A DNA stretch of 39,783 bases from Acidobacteriaceae bacterium (GTDB lineage Bacteria; Acidobacteriota; Terriglobia; Terriglobales; Acidobacteriaceae). Every line of letters starts with the position of its first letter. Position 1 is the first letter of the stretch. A model generated the notes under the pieces. The model was given only the letters and a program-made list of their open reading frames with translations, did no database searches and had not been told where the DNA came from. Location of the stretch: positions 1 to 39,783 of the forward strand of contig JAPWKG010000022.1 of NCBI GenBank assembly GCA_028283625.1, in the 5' to 3' direction. The position numbers and the translations under genes were made by a program. Shown here one piece after another: positions 18,612-27,254 of this stretch.

Positions 18612-19322
18612 GTGCCGAAGGCTCTACTCCCAGTTGCGCCCCCGGAGCTCTATACGCTCTACGAACAGCAGTACAGGCTGATTCGCCCACGCGCGCCGAT
18701 GCCTCCGCTGGATATTCGCTTCCGCCGCTTTACCAGCCTCAACACGACAATCCGGCTCAAAGAAGGCAAGCTCAACGTGCGCCTTTCAGATCTTCTGGAA
18801 CACGCTCCAGAGTCGATCATGGAAGCACTCGCCCATATCCTGCTTGCGAAGCTTTACCGTAAGCCCGTAGAGCGTATGGCAATGGAGCGTTATCGTCGGT
18901 ATACGCACTCTGAGGCGGTAAGCAAGCAATCGGAGCTGGTTCGCCAGATGCGTGGACGCAAACGCATCAGCACCGCACAAGGCCACGTATGGGACCTCGA
19001 AGAGGTCTTCGAATCCATCAACAGCCGCTTCTTCCACGGACTGCTGGGACGACCAACTCTTACCTGGAGCGCTCATGCTGCGCGCAGGATGCTCGGCCAT
19101 TATGACGCAGCCCACAACACCATCGTTGTAAGCCGCATCTTCGACCGGCCCGGAACGCCTCGCTATGCCATCGAGTATCTGCTGTATCACGAGATGCTAC
19201 ATCTCAAGCATCCAGTGAAGATGCGTGCAGGACGGCGTTGCGTTCACTCCAAAGAGTTTCAGGCAGAGGAACGACTCTTCCCGGAGTTTGATCTGGCTCA
19301 GGCGTACCTGAAGCGCCTCTAG
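18612..19322 (+). CDS. SprT-like zinc metalloprotein
   Basis: The 236-residue product has the SprT-like arrangement: the zinc metallopeptidase motif HEMLH (193-197, in YLLYHEMLHLKHP) and a third candidate ligand His in VHSKEF (H212). The preceding region includes DLEEVFESINSRFF, and the usual strand LGHYD...NTIVVSRIF. SprT/Spartan relatives cleave DNA-protein crosslinks, but bacterial members are poorly studied. The start is a GTG at 18612. It lies downstream of uvrA and the TPR gene, which fits loosely with DNA repair (inference). The stop is 8 bp from the convergent CPBP gene. Confidence 0.8.
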   Translation: MPKALLPVAPPELYTLYEQQYRLIRPRAPMPPLDIRFRRFTSLNTTIRLKEGKLNVRLSDLLEHAPESIMEALAHILLAKLYRKPVERMAMERYRRYTHSEAVSKQSELVRQMRGRKRISTAQGHVWDLEEVFESINSRFFHGLLGRPTLTWSAHAARRMLGHYDAAHNTIVVSRIFDRPGTPRYAIEYLLYHEMLHLKHPVKMRAGRRCVHSKEFQAEERLFPEFDLAQAYLKRL

Positions 19323-19330
19323 AGATCCGC

Positions 19331-20416
19331 TTAGCCCTGAGATTCCGGATCGCCGGAGCTATCCCCATCTTTGCGCAGGTGCTGCTCAATCTCGCTAACA
19401 GTTGAGGCCTTCTGCGAGGTGGAGCCCAGAATCTGCACCAGAGGAGCCGGAGCCGCCGGAGCGTTGAACTGCGCAGAGCGCTCCATCGCGACGTGCGCAG
19501 CGGGGGGCTGCGCGTCCATCGGATGGCCTCCGGAAACGATCGGAGCATGGGTGTACTCCCACGCATAGTTGCGAGTCACCCGGTACAACACAGCGAAGGC
19601 TCCCAGCACGGCGAGCACGGCCAGCAACGAGCCTTCCGGACCATACGCTCCGCCGGTAAACCACACGGCCCCGGAGAGATCCGTAGTCACCAAACTGGAG
19701 TAAGCTCCGTGCCCGGCGAGCGGTAATCCGAACAACACAGCGAGCGACGCGTTCCAGGCAAAGTGCACCCCCCAGCCGAACCAAAGAGCGTGTGTGCGCA
19801 GATAAGCGAGCGAGAGCAGAATGGCCAATGCGAACTCCGCCGTTACAGACAGCAAGGTCGCATCCGGGGCGAAGAACGACAACAACGCGTAGAGAGCCGC
19901 CAGAAGAATCGTCGCAACGACCGGGCCGTAGGAGGCAAGCAGCGTACGGTACAAAAAGCCGCGAAACGCCACCTCAGACGCCAGCGTGGCGAGCAGCAAT
20001 GTCAATAGCGACAGCAGTGCCAGAGCCCAGGAGCGAGGAGCCCACCAGAACTCCGGATGCAACGCACCAAAGAGCATCAACGGAAGGACTACGGCAAGCA
20101 GCATCGTCCACCCCAGCGCGGCGCCGAAGAAGAACTCCTGTTTGTACGTTGCACGATTAGGCAAACCGTTGGAGGCGCGCAGTCCACCCTGTCGTGTCGC
20201 CAGCCAGCTCAACAAGGAAAATCCGCAGAGCAGCAGCACGAGCAAAAACGAAGACTGAAGCACCGCCTGCAGTGCGGGAAGGTTGAAACGCAGCACCACG
20301 CCTTCTGCAGCACGGTCCGCCACCGCACGCGAGGCCAGAAGCCACACCAAGCCAACCAGAAAGAGCGCAAAGTACAGCAGGCGCGGAACGGCAAGTTTGG
20401 ACGTGGAGGTCTGCAA
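19331..20416 (-). CDS. CPBP-family intramembrane protein with degenerate protease motifs
   Basis: The product has 361 residues with about eight hydrophobic helices and a soluble Pro/Ala-rich C-terminal tail (about residues 285-361). The CPBP (Abi/Rce1-like) core is recognisable: SEVAFRGFLYRTL, then LRTHALWFGWGVHFAWN and FGLPLAG. However, motif 1 EExxxR has Ser147 in place of the first Glu, and the motif 2 His is Ser180 (YALLSFFAPDAT). Motif 3 HxxxN is intact (H218, N222). Catalysis by the Rce1 mechanism is therefore doubtful. It follows accA by 91 bp on the same strand and may be co-transcribed. Confidence 0.82.
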   Translation of the reverse strand: MQTSTSKLAVPRLLYFALFLVGLVWLLASRAVADRAAEGVVLRFNLPALQAVLQSSFLLVLLLCGFSLLSWLATRQGGLRASNGLPNRATYKQEFFFGAALGWTMLLAVVLPLMLFGALHPEFWWAPRSWALALLSLLTLLLATLASEVAFRGFLYRTLLASYGPVVATILLAALYALLSFFAPDATLLSVTAEFALAILLSLAYLRTHALWFGWGVHFAWNASLAVLFGLPLAGHGAYSSLVTTDLSGAVWFTGGAYGPEGSLLAVLAVLGAFAVLYRVTRNYAWEYTHAPIVSGGHPMDAQPPAAHVAMERSAQFNAPAAPAPLVQILGSTSQKASTVSEIEQHLRKDGDSSGDPESQG

Positions 20417-20488
20417 AACTTCAAAAACTCCTGCGAGGCAGCGAGTAAACTACGCTCTTCTTGTTCGACGCGATTGCTCGCTGGTGGT

Positions 20489-20520
20489 TACCACGGCCTT
20501 TAGCTGGTTATGCCGTGGTA
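20489..20520 (-). terminator. Hairpin spanning the accA stop codon
   Basis: TACCACGGC (20489-20497) and GCCGTGGTA (20512-20520) form a perfect 9-bp stem around a 14-nt loop that contains the accA stop. There is no T-run after it on the - strand. It is therefore a weak terminator or an mRNA 3'-end structure between accA and the CPBP gene. Confidence 0.4.
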
Positions 20521-21353
20521 TAGAACTGGGCGATATGACGAAACTTCTCGTAGCGGGCTTTTACCAATTGCTCGGCAGACATGGCTGTGAGCTGCGCGAA
20601 GTGTCGCTGCAGATGCTCGTTCATTAGCTGCATCATGGCCGCGGGGTCTGCGTGTGCACCGCCTTTCGGCTCCGGGATGACCTCATCCACACACCCCAGA
20701 CGCTTCACGTCCGTCGCGGTGTACCGTAGGGCCTCCGCAGCCTTCTGGCGCTTGCTTGCGTCCTTCCACATAATGGACGCACAACCTTCCGGCGAGATCA
20801 CGGAATAAATCGCGTTTTCGAGCATGAGCACGCGATCAGCTACAGCCAACGCCAAAGCACCCCCCGAGCCGCCCTCGCCCGTAATGGTGGCAATGGTCGG
20901 AACCTTCAGGCGCGACATCTCCAACAGATTACGTGCAATCGCTTCGCCCTGACCGCGTTCTTCCGCGCCAAGGCCAGGGTTCGCTCCAGCGAGATCGATA
21001 AAAGTGAAGATCGGATGTCCGAACTTCTCCGCGATCTTCATTGTACGAAGGGCTTTCCTGTAGCCTTCCGGATCCGGTGAGCCAAACTTTCGCAGCACAC
21101 GCTCTTTGATCGAGCGACCTTTGAGATTGCCGATGACCATCACGGGCTTGCCATGAAAACGGGCCATGCCAGCACTCATCGCCGGATCATCGCCAAACTG
21201 GCGATCGCCGTGAATCTCGCTAAAGTCGGTAAAGAGCGTTTCGATGTAATCCATCGGGTAGGGACGCTGCGGATGCCGTGCAACTTCTGTACGAAGCCAT
21301 GCTTCCGGCACGGAATCGTTCGCGGTAGGGGCCGTTTTCTGGTCTGCTGCCAT
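20508..21353 (-). CDS. accA: Acetyl-CoA carboxylase carboxyltransferase subunit alpha
   Basis: With AccD, AccA transfers carboxyl from biotin to acetyl-CoA to make malonyl-CoA for fatty acid synthesis. The 281-residue product carries [78 protein letters not shown] and [12 protein letters not shown], all AccA hallmarks. It has a shorter N-terminus than the E. coli protein. The usual TPGAYPG loop reads LAGANPG here. It is the third gene of the dnaE-doxX-accA cluster, starting 39 bp after doxX. accD is not in the window. Confidence 0.96.
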   Translation of the reverse strand: MAADQKTAPTANDSVPEAWLRTEVARHPQRPYPMDYIETLFTDFSEIHGDRQFGDDPAMSAGMARFHGKPVMVIGNLKGRSIKERVLRKFGSPDPEGYRKALRTMKIAEKFGHPIFTFIDLAGANPGLGAEERGQGEAIARNLLEMSRLKVPTIATITGEGGSGGALALAVADRVLMLENAIYSVISPEGCASIMWKDASKRQKAAEALRYTATDVKRLGCVDEVIPEPKGGAHADPAAMMQLMNEHLQRHFAQLTAMSAEQLVKARYEKFRHIAQFYTTA

Positions 21354-21392
21354 CGGGCTTCATTGTATCGAAGCCCGCAGTGGAGCGTCAGG

Positions 21393-21845
21393 TTATCGTT
21401 GGCGGCGGAAGATTGCAGCCCAAGAAAGATTGTATTTTTCTCGGCCAACGAGCAGGAGACTAAGCACCAAAGCGTAGAGCAACTGCTCACTGGCGGCGGT
21501 CCAGTCCTGCTTCATCGTTGTGCCAAAAAGCAGAAGAAACATAAGGCTATAAGCCGCAAAGAGTGTCCAACGGGTGAAAATCCCCAGCAAGAGCAGCGAG
21601 CCGACGACCAGCTCGACGACCGGGATGACAAAACCCAGCGTGTAGACGAGGTTGGGATCCAGCGGTGCCGTTGACATCGCCTGCTGCAGCCCATTTGCAA
21701 ATCCGGGCAGAAACTTCCCTGTGAAGATGCGTACGTACCCATGGCCGAAGTAATCAAGTCCAGCGAACAGGCGCAAAAGCGTATACGCCAGGCGTTGCTC
21801 GTGCGTAGGCTGCGCTCCTGGAACGGTGGCGATTGCTGTTTCCAT
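21393..21845 (-). CDS. DoxX family membrane protein
   Basis: This is a 150-residue four-helix membrane protein of the DoxX group. The first helix contains LRLFAGLDYFGHGYVRIF, and the later LGFVIPVVELVVGSLLLLGIFTRW is the typical E-x2-x-G-x2-LL-G helix. The group includes subunits of quinol oxidases and respiration-linked proteins, but most members have no known function. The ATG at 21845 has a strong ribosome-binding site, AGGAGGT, five bases upstream. The open frame runs on to 21902 but would overlap the dnaE end. It lies 25 bp after dnaE and 39 bp before accA. Confidence 0.82.
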   Translation of the reverse strand: METAIATVPGAQPTHEQRLAYTLLRLFAGLDYFGHGYVRIFTGKFLPGFANGLQQAMSTAPLDPNLVYTLGFVIPVVELVVGSLLLLGIFTRWTLFAAYSLMFLLLFGTTMKQDWTAASEQLLYALVLSLLLVGREKYNLSWAAIFRRQR

Positions 21846-21870
21846 GCCTGACCTCCTGAAACCAAATCCT

Positions 21871-24800
21871 CTACTGGATGACCTGAACCGCTCCACGACC
21901 AATCAGCGCCTCAATGTTCTCAATAAAGGCCACATCCGCAGCTACGGATACGCCTTGCGGCTCCATATCCACTGCAAATTGATCCGGCTCTTCGAGACGC
22001 AACATCACCTTGCCGTTGCCCGGAGCATTGCGGAAGATCGCATCCAGTTTGCTCATCAGCTCCTTATCCTCGCTGTGTAACGGGACTTTGATACGTAACG
22101 CATCGGGCAGCTTGATCTTGATATCCTCAAGCGCTGTGATGCCGGAAAGCGCCAGTTTAGGCGCTGAGTCTTCTTCCCCGCGCAAGGAGCCTCGCACAAC
22201 AACGGGAACCTCAATCTTCAGCTTTTCGGCCAATTTCTCGTAGCTCGCCGGAAAAGCGATGAGATCGATCTTGCCCACGGTGTCTTCCAGCACCGCAGAG
22301 GCGTAGAGCTCCCCGGAACGCTTGGATTTCGCAACCTTCAGGCCTGTAATCACGCCGGCAATGGAAATTTCATTTTGAGGCTCGGCCTTACCGCGGTTGA
22401 AGACCACAGGCTCTGGCTTCATCTCGCAGGCCGTAGCCGTATCCAGAACCTTCATATTGCGGAGCTTTTCGCGATACTTGTCCATCGGGTGACCGGAGAC
22501 AAAGAAACCAAGAACCTCTTTCTCGTTCTGGAGTCTCGTGTGCTCATCCCATTCCGGTGCGGGAGGTAACGCCTCCACCGCGCTCTTGTCCCCTGCAGCC
22601 GGAGCCTCGTCAAACATACCGAAGAGGCCGGACTGGCCGCTCTGAGCATCGCGCTGTGCCTTCTGCGCTCGCTCAATGCCCTTGTCCAGCGCAGCAAAGA
22701 CCTGTGCACGATTCCCCAGCGCATCCATAGCCCCAGCCTTGCACAGCGACTCAAGAACGCGCTTGTTCATCAAGCGCAGATCTACCTTTTCGCAGAACTC
22801 CCAGAGCGAGGTGAATCCTAGCTTTCCTTCCGACTTCAAGGCTTCACGCGCATCGATGATGGATTGAATGGCGTTGTGGCCAACATTCTTAATCGCAGCA
22901 AGACCGAAAACAATGCTGTCGCCTGAAGGTGTGAAGCTGGCTGCTGAGACCTGTACATCCGGCGGAACCACAGCGATGCCCAACTCGCGGCACTCCTGAA
23001 TGTACTTCACGACGTTTTCAGGCTTCGAAGTTTCCGACGTCAGCAGAGCTGCCATGAACTCCACCGGGTAGTGCGTCTTGAGCCACGCCGTATGGTAAGC
23101 CAGCAGCGCATAGGCCGCGGAGTGCGATTTATTAAAGCCGTACCCGGCGAACTGCTCCATCAGATCAAAGAGCGCCCCAGCCTTGGTCTTATCGAACTTC
23201 AATTTTGCGGCGCCTTCCATGAAGGTCACACGCTGCTTGGCCATCTCCTCGGCAATCTTCTTACCCATTGCACGGCGCAACAGATCCGCACCGCCAAGCG
23301 AGTAACCGCCGACAGCCGAGGAGATCTGCATCACCTGCTCCTGATAGACGATGACGCCTAGCGTCTCCTTCAGGATCGGTTCTACCTCGGGAAAGGGATA
23401 CTCCACCGCACGGCGTCCCCACTTGCGCTCGATAAAGTCATCAATCATGCCGCCCTGAATCGGACCGGGGCGATACAGCGCGTTCAACGCGGTGAGGTCT
23501 TCGACGGAGGTTGGCTTGTAGCGGCGCAGTACGTCCCGCATTCCGCCCGATTCAAACTGGAAGACACCCGATGTAAGAGCGCGATGGAAGACACGCTCAT
23601 AGGTCACTTCGTCATCGAGCGCTACCTTTGCCAGATCAATCTCATCCCCACGATTCAGCTTGATCAGCTTCAAGCAGTCATCGATGACCGTGAGCGTTGT
23701 CAGGCCCAGGAAGTCCATCTTCAGCAGGCCCATTTTTTCAACGGCCTTCATGTCGTAGCTGGTGACGATGGCTTCGTCTTTGGTGCGCGTTACAGGGACA
23801 AGCTCTGTCAGCGGCTTGGGAGCGATCACCACGCCTGCTGCGTGCACACCTGCGCCACGCACGAGACCCTCCAGACGGAGCGCCGTGTCGATGATCTCCT
23901 TCACCTTGGGATCGTTATCGTAAGCCTGCGAAAGCGGGTCGCTCTCCTTCAAAGCCTGCTCGATCGTGATGCCGATCGTGGGTGGAATCAGCTTCGCGAT
24001 ACGGTCCACTTCACCGTAGGGCATATCGAGCGCTCGGCCAACGTCCTTGATCGCAGCCTTCGCAGCCATCGTATTGAAAGTGATGATCTGCGCCACCTGA
24101 TCGACACCGTACTTCACCTTGACGTATTCGATCACCTCACCACGGCGATTCATATCGAAGTCGATATCGATATCAGGCATGGAGACGCGCTCGGGGTTAA
24201 GAAAGCGCTCGAAGAGCAGGTTGTTCTGGATCGGGTCGACGTCGGTGATCTCCATGACATAGGCCACCAACGAGCCGGCGGCCGATCCACGCCCCGGACC
24301 TACCGGGATGTTCTGCTCCTTGGCGTAGCGGATGAAGTCCCAGACGATCATGAAGTAGCCGGGAAACTTCATGGACTTGATGCACTCGATCTCGCGCGTC
24401 AGGCGCTCTTCGTACTCAGCGATCGAATGGCGAATCTTGCCGGTCTCCTCCAGATGGCGAACAGCCGTGTTACGGCGCATCGCCCATCCCTTGCGGCAGA
24501 CGTCTTCAAAGTACGCATCGAGGTCCATGCCGTCCGGACAATCAAACTTCGGAAATGGATTATCCACCGGCTTCAGCTTCAGATTGCAGCGCTCAGGAAA
24601 CTGCATGGTGCGCGTGCAGACTTCGGGCCGTTCGGCAAAGAGGCGATGCATCTCCTCTGCCGTCTTGATGTAGAACTCCTGCGTATCAAACTTGAAACGC
24701 TTCGGATCATTCATGCTGCCCGCGGTCTGAACGCAGAGCAGAATTTCGTGTGCGCGCGAATCCGCATCCTCGATGTAATGCGCGTCATTGGTCGCAATCA

Positions 24801-25407
24801 GCGGAATGTCCAGATCTTTTTCAAGCTGGAACATCTGCTTGACGACGTTCGCATCTACATCGAGATTGTGGTCCTGCGTTTCGAGGAAGAAGTTCCCCTT
24901 GCCGAACATCGTCTCGTACTCGCCGGCAACGCGCTTTGCGCCTTCGTAATCCCCTGCCATCAGGTTTTGCTGCAGCTCGCCTGCAAGGCAGCCGGAGAAA
25001 CAGATCAACCCCTCCGTGTGCTTGGCAAGAAAGTTCTTCGAGACGCGTGGCTTCTTATAAAAGCCATGCAGGGCCGCCTCCGAGGTAAGGCGCACAAGAT
25101 TGCGATACCCGGTCTCATTCTCCGCAAGCAATAGCAGATGGTTATACTTGGAATCAGGATTCGCGAACTCGCGGCGGTGGTCTTCTTCTTTGCAGATGTA
25201 GAGCTCAGTGCCAAGAATTGGCTTGAGGTCCTTCTTCTTCATCGCATCGAAGAAGTGTACGGCACCGTAGATGTTGCCGTGATCGGTCATGGCGGCCGAT
25301 GTCTGGCCGATCTTTTTCAGATGCTTGGCGAGTTTGTCGACGTCGCAGGCTCCATCGAGGAGCGAATAATCGGTGTGGAGATGAAGGTGCGTAAACTCGG
25401 CGGCCAT
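21871..25407 (-). CDS. dnaE: DNA polymerase III subunit alpha
   Basis: This is the catalytic subunit of the replicative polymerase. The 1178-residue product has an N-terminal PHP domain (FTHLHLHTDYSLLDGA, MTDHGNIYGAVHF), the polymerase core with GPGRGSAAGSLVAY and the catalytic acidic motif PDIDIDF (about residues 408-414), the fingers/HhH region (FNKSHSAAYALLAYHTAWLK), and a C-terminal OB-fold segment (ISIAGVITGLKVAKSKRSGELYA). Length and domain order are those of DnaE1. It is the first gene of a leftward cluster with doxX and accA. Only 87 bp separate it from the upstream M20 gene, with a terminator between. Confidence 0.97.
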   Translation of the reverse strand: MAAEFTHLHLHTDYSLLDGACDVDKLAKHLKKIGQTSAAMTDHGNIYGAVHFFDAMKKKDLKPILGTELYICKEEDHRREFANPDSKYNHLLLLAENETGYRNLVRLTSEAALHGFYKKPRVSKNFLAKHTEGLICFSGCLAGELQQNLMAGDYEGAKRVAGEYETMFGKGNFFLETQDHNLDVDANVVKQMFQLEKDLDIPLIATNDAHYIEDADSRAHEILLCVQTAGSMNDPKRFKFDTQEFYIKTAEEMHRLFAERPEVCTRTMQFPERCNLKLKPVDNPFPKFDCPDGMDLDAYFEDVCRKGWAMRRNTAVRHLEETGKIRHSIAEYEERLTREIECIKSMKFPGYFMIVWDFIRYAKEQNIPVGPGRGSAAGSLVAYVMEITDVDPIQNNLLFERFLNPERVSMPDIDIDFDMNRRGEVIEYVKVKYGVDQVAQIITFNTMAAKAAIKDVGRALDMPYGEVDRIAKLIPPTIGITIEQALKESDPLSQAYDNDPKVKEIIDTALRLEGLVRGAGVHAAGVVIAPKPLTELVPVTRTKDEAIVTSYDMKAVEKMGLLKMDFLGLTTLTVIDDCLKLIKLNRGDEIDLAKVALDDEVTYERVFHRALTSGVFQFESGGMRDVLRRYKPTSVEDLTALNALYRPGPIQGGMIDDFIERKWGRRAVEYPFPEVEPILKETLGVIVYQEQVMQISSAVGGYSLGGADLLRRAMGKKIAEEMAKQRVTFMEGAAKLKFDKTKAGALFDLMEQFAGYGFNKSHSAAYALLAYHTAWLKTHYPVEFMAALLTSETSKPENVVKYIQECRELGIAVVPPDVQVSAASFTPSGDSIVFGLAAIKNVGHNAIQSIIDAREALKSEGKLGFTSLWEFCEKVDLRLMNKRVLESLCKAGAMDALGNRAQVFAALDKGIERAQKAQRDAQSGQSGLFGMFDEAPAAGDKSAVEALPPAPEWDEHTRLQNEKEVLGFFVSGHPMDKYREKLRNMKVLDTATACEMKPEPVVFNRGKAEPQNEISIAGVITGLKVAKSKRSGELYASAVLEDTVGKIDLIAFPASYEKLAEKLKIEVPVVVRGSLRGEEDSAPKLALSGITALEDIKIKLPDALRIKVPLHSEDKELMSKLDAIFRNAPGNGKVMLRLEEPDQFAVDMEPQGVSVAADVAFIENIEALIGRGAVQVIQ

Positions 25408-25445
25408 GCCCTTAGTTTACTGCTCGGTTACGAGGCAACGGATGA

Positions 25446-25482
25446 GGAAAAGCACCGCCGGAGAACCTTTGCTCTTCGGCGG
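25446..25482 (-). terminator. Terminator after the M20 peptidase gene
   Basis: On the - strand a 10-bp stem (25482-25473 with 25464-25455, one G-U pair) has an 8-nt loop. TGCTTTTCC follows it. It separates the M20 peptidase gene from dnaE. Confidence 0.6.
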
Positions 25483-25494
25483 CGGCCTCCTCGC

Positions 25495-26544
25495 CTAAGC
25501 GTTTTCCAGCAGGGTTTCGGCCAGTTTCACGTAAAGCTCTACGCAGTCCAGAATCTCCTGCTTGGCGATCGTCTCATCCGGCGTGTGTGCGACAAGAATG
25601 GTGCCGGGACCAAGCAGAAACGGCTCTCCCCAGTTCGTCAAGGAAGGAATATCCGTGGTGTATTTGGCCACCATCGTCTCGAAGCCCTCCAGGGCACGCA
25701 TCTGCACAAAGGGCAGCTCAAGGGAAAACTCAACATCACACAGACCGTCGCAGCAAGCGGCAACCATAGCGCGAATGGGTTCGCTGGGCCCGACAAGTCG
25801 CACCAGAAGATGCGCCTCCGCCTTGTCCGCAATGACGTTCGGAGCGCGCCCTCCCGTCAGCAGTCCGACGTTCAACGTCGTATCCCCAATACCTTCCACC
25901 ACGGGCAGATCGAGAGCCTGAATCTTCGCCAGAGCCGTCACCAGCTTGTCGATGGCTGAGTCTCCCAACTCGGGATACGCCGAGTGCGCGGCTTTGCCAT
26001 GCGCATACAGCTCCACACGCAGACAGCCCTTTGAGGCCAACGCCAGCTTGTTCTCTGTCGGCTCGCCATTGATGAGGAAACGCGAGGAAGACCGAGGCTT
26101 CTGATTCGCCATTTTGGCACCAGCAGAGTCTCTCTCTTCCCCCACCACAAAGAGCATGCCCACGGGCAGATCTGCATCAGCAAGATGCTGTGCGGCAGCC
26201 ACCTGCGCGGCGAGAATGCCCTTGGCATCACATACACCGCGCCCGAAGAGATGTGTCTCGTCCTCGCGGCACGGTCCGAGAAATGGCGGGACGGTATCGA
26301 AATGTGTGGAAAAAAACAGGACGGGCTCGATACCCGGCCGCGTGGCCACAAGGTTGAAACGAGGTCCATCCCCTGCACCAGGAGCCTTGGTCTTCTCGGG
26401 CTGCGCCACGTACTGCCGCTCGATCTCCCAACCAAGCTCCGCCAGGTGTTTTGCAAGGAATTCCCCACAATCGCCCTCGTGGTAAGTCGTGGATTCGATG
26501 TCGACAAGCTGCTTGGTCAGCGCGATAGGATCAAGTACTTTCAT
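25495..26544 (-). CDS. M20 family metallopeptidase / deacylase (ArgE/DapE-like)
   Basis: M20 enzymes are two-zinc hydrolases that cleave N-acyl amino acids or small peptides. The 349-residue product shows the zinc-ligand segments FFSTHFDTVPP, GRGVCDAKG and VVGEERDSAGA, the small lid domain (HGKAAHSAYPELG) and the closing AHTPDE. The family includes acetylornithine deacetylase (ArgE) and succinyl-diaminopimelate desuccinylase (DapE), and the substrate cannot be told from sequence. The argD-type aminotransferase about 2 kb upstream would fit ArgE, but only as inference. The ATG at 26544 is chosen because the upstream open frame overlaps the divergent hydrolase gene and lacks family similarity. 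Confidence 0.87.
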   Translation of the reverse strand: MKVLDPIALTKQLVDIESTTYHEGDCGEFLAKHLAELGWEIERQYVAQPEKTKAPGAGDGPRFNLVATRPGIEPVLFFSTHFDTVPPFLGPCREDETHLFGRGVCDAKGILAAQVAAAQHLADADLPVGMLFVVGEERDSAGAKMANQKPRSSSRFLINGEPTENKLALASKGCLRVELYAHGKAAHSAYPELGDSAIDKLVTALAKIQALDLPVVEGIGDTTLNVGLLTGGRAPNVIADKAEAHLLVRLVGPSEPIRAMVAACCDGLCDVEFSLELPFVQMRALEGFETMVAKYTTDIPSLTNWGEPFLLGPGTILVAHTPDETIAKQEILDCVELYVKLAETLLENA

Positions 26545-26548
26545 GCCG

Positions 26549-26575
26549 CTACAGGATAACCGACGTATCCTGTAG
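26549..26575. promoter_or_regulatory. Inverted repeat between two divergent start codons
   Basis: CTACAGGAT (26549-26557) and ATCCTGTAG (26567-26575) are perfect 9-bp arms separated by 9 bp. They fill most of the 35-bp gap between the M20 and alpha/beta hydrolase start codons. It may be an operator that controls both genes. Because the gap is so small, one or both promoters must lie inside a neighbouring gene. Confidence 0.5.
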
Positions 26576-26579
26576 AACA

Positions 26580-27254
26580 ATGGCAGGTCATGTAAAGACA
26601 GTTGAAGACTTGCGCGGCCCGGCTGGACGCCTGGAAGCGCTATTGAACACAGGTTCCCCCGACGCTCCGTACGCGGTTGTCGTCGCTCACCCGCAACCCT
26701 TGGGTGGCGGCACAATGCATCACAAGGTCGTTTACCACGCAACGAAGGCCTTCACGCACTATGGCTTACCGGTGCTGCGTTTCAACTATCGGGGTGTTGG
26801 CCTCAGCGAAGGAAGCTATACCGGCGGTCCGGGAGAGATGGACGATCTTCGTGCAGCTCTTGACTGGATGGAGCAGAAGTTTCAAAAGCCGCTGCTCTTT
26901 GCAGGCTTCTCCTTCGGTTCCAATATCGGACTTCGTGTCTGCTGCGGTGACCCACGCATCAAAGGGCTGGTGGGTCTTGGGCTCCCGGTCAACGCAGAAG
27001 GACGCGTTTATACCTACGACTTCCTTCCGAAGTGCGGAAGCGTGCCAAAGCTCTTCATCATCGGCAAGCAGGATGCTTATGCGCCGTACGAACAGCTCAG
27101 CGCAGCACTGGAAGCAACCCCTACCCCGCGTCAGATTCTCTGGGTGGATGGAGCCGACCACTTCTTCGAAGGTACGCCTCAGTCCCCTGCATCGAAGCTT
27201 GGGGTCATGCGTGAAGCGCTGCGCGTCTGGCTAGGAAAGAAGTTCGAACTGTAA
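26580..27254 (+). CDS. Alpha/beta hydrolase (COG2945-like)
   Basis: The 224-residue product has the short alpha/beta hydrolase form: AHPQPLGGGTMHHKVV (the HPxPxxGG/M turn typical of this group), FNYRGVGLSEG, the nucleophile elbow GFSFGS with Ser111, the acid segment GKQDAYAP and the His in DGADHFFEG. A cytoplasmic esterase-type activity on small substrates is likely; the natural substrate is unknown. The ATG at 26580 lies 35 bp from the divergent M20 start. The 3' end overlaps the opposite-strand hydrolase gene by 76 bp. Confidence 0.87.
   Translation: MAGHVKTVEDLRGPAGRLEALLNTGSPDAPYAVVVAHPQPLGGGTMHHKVVYHATKAFTHYGLPVLRFNYRGVGLSEGSYTGGPGEMDDLRAALDWMEQKFQKPLLFAGFSFGSNIGLRVCCGDPRIKGLVGLGLPVNAEGRVYTYDFLPKCGSVPKLFIIGKQDAYAPYEQLSAALEATPTPRQILWVDGADHFFEGTPQSPASKLGVMREALRVWLGKKFEL

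Noticed and set aside
23584..25134. Open frame of 516 codons on the + strand, antisense to dnaE
   Set aside because: It lies wholly within the strongly conserved dnaE gene, has no recognisable domain and is composed as expected from the GC-rich complementary strand.
26545..26742. Upstream extension of the M20 peptidase to 26742
   Set aside because: The extra 66 residues are antisense to the divergent hydrolase gene and are not like M20 N-termini.
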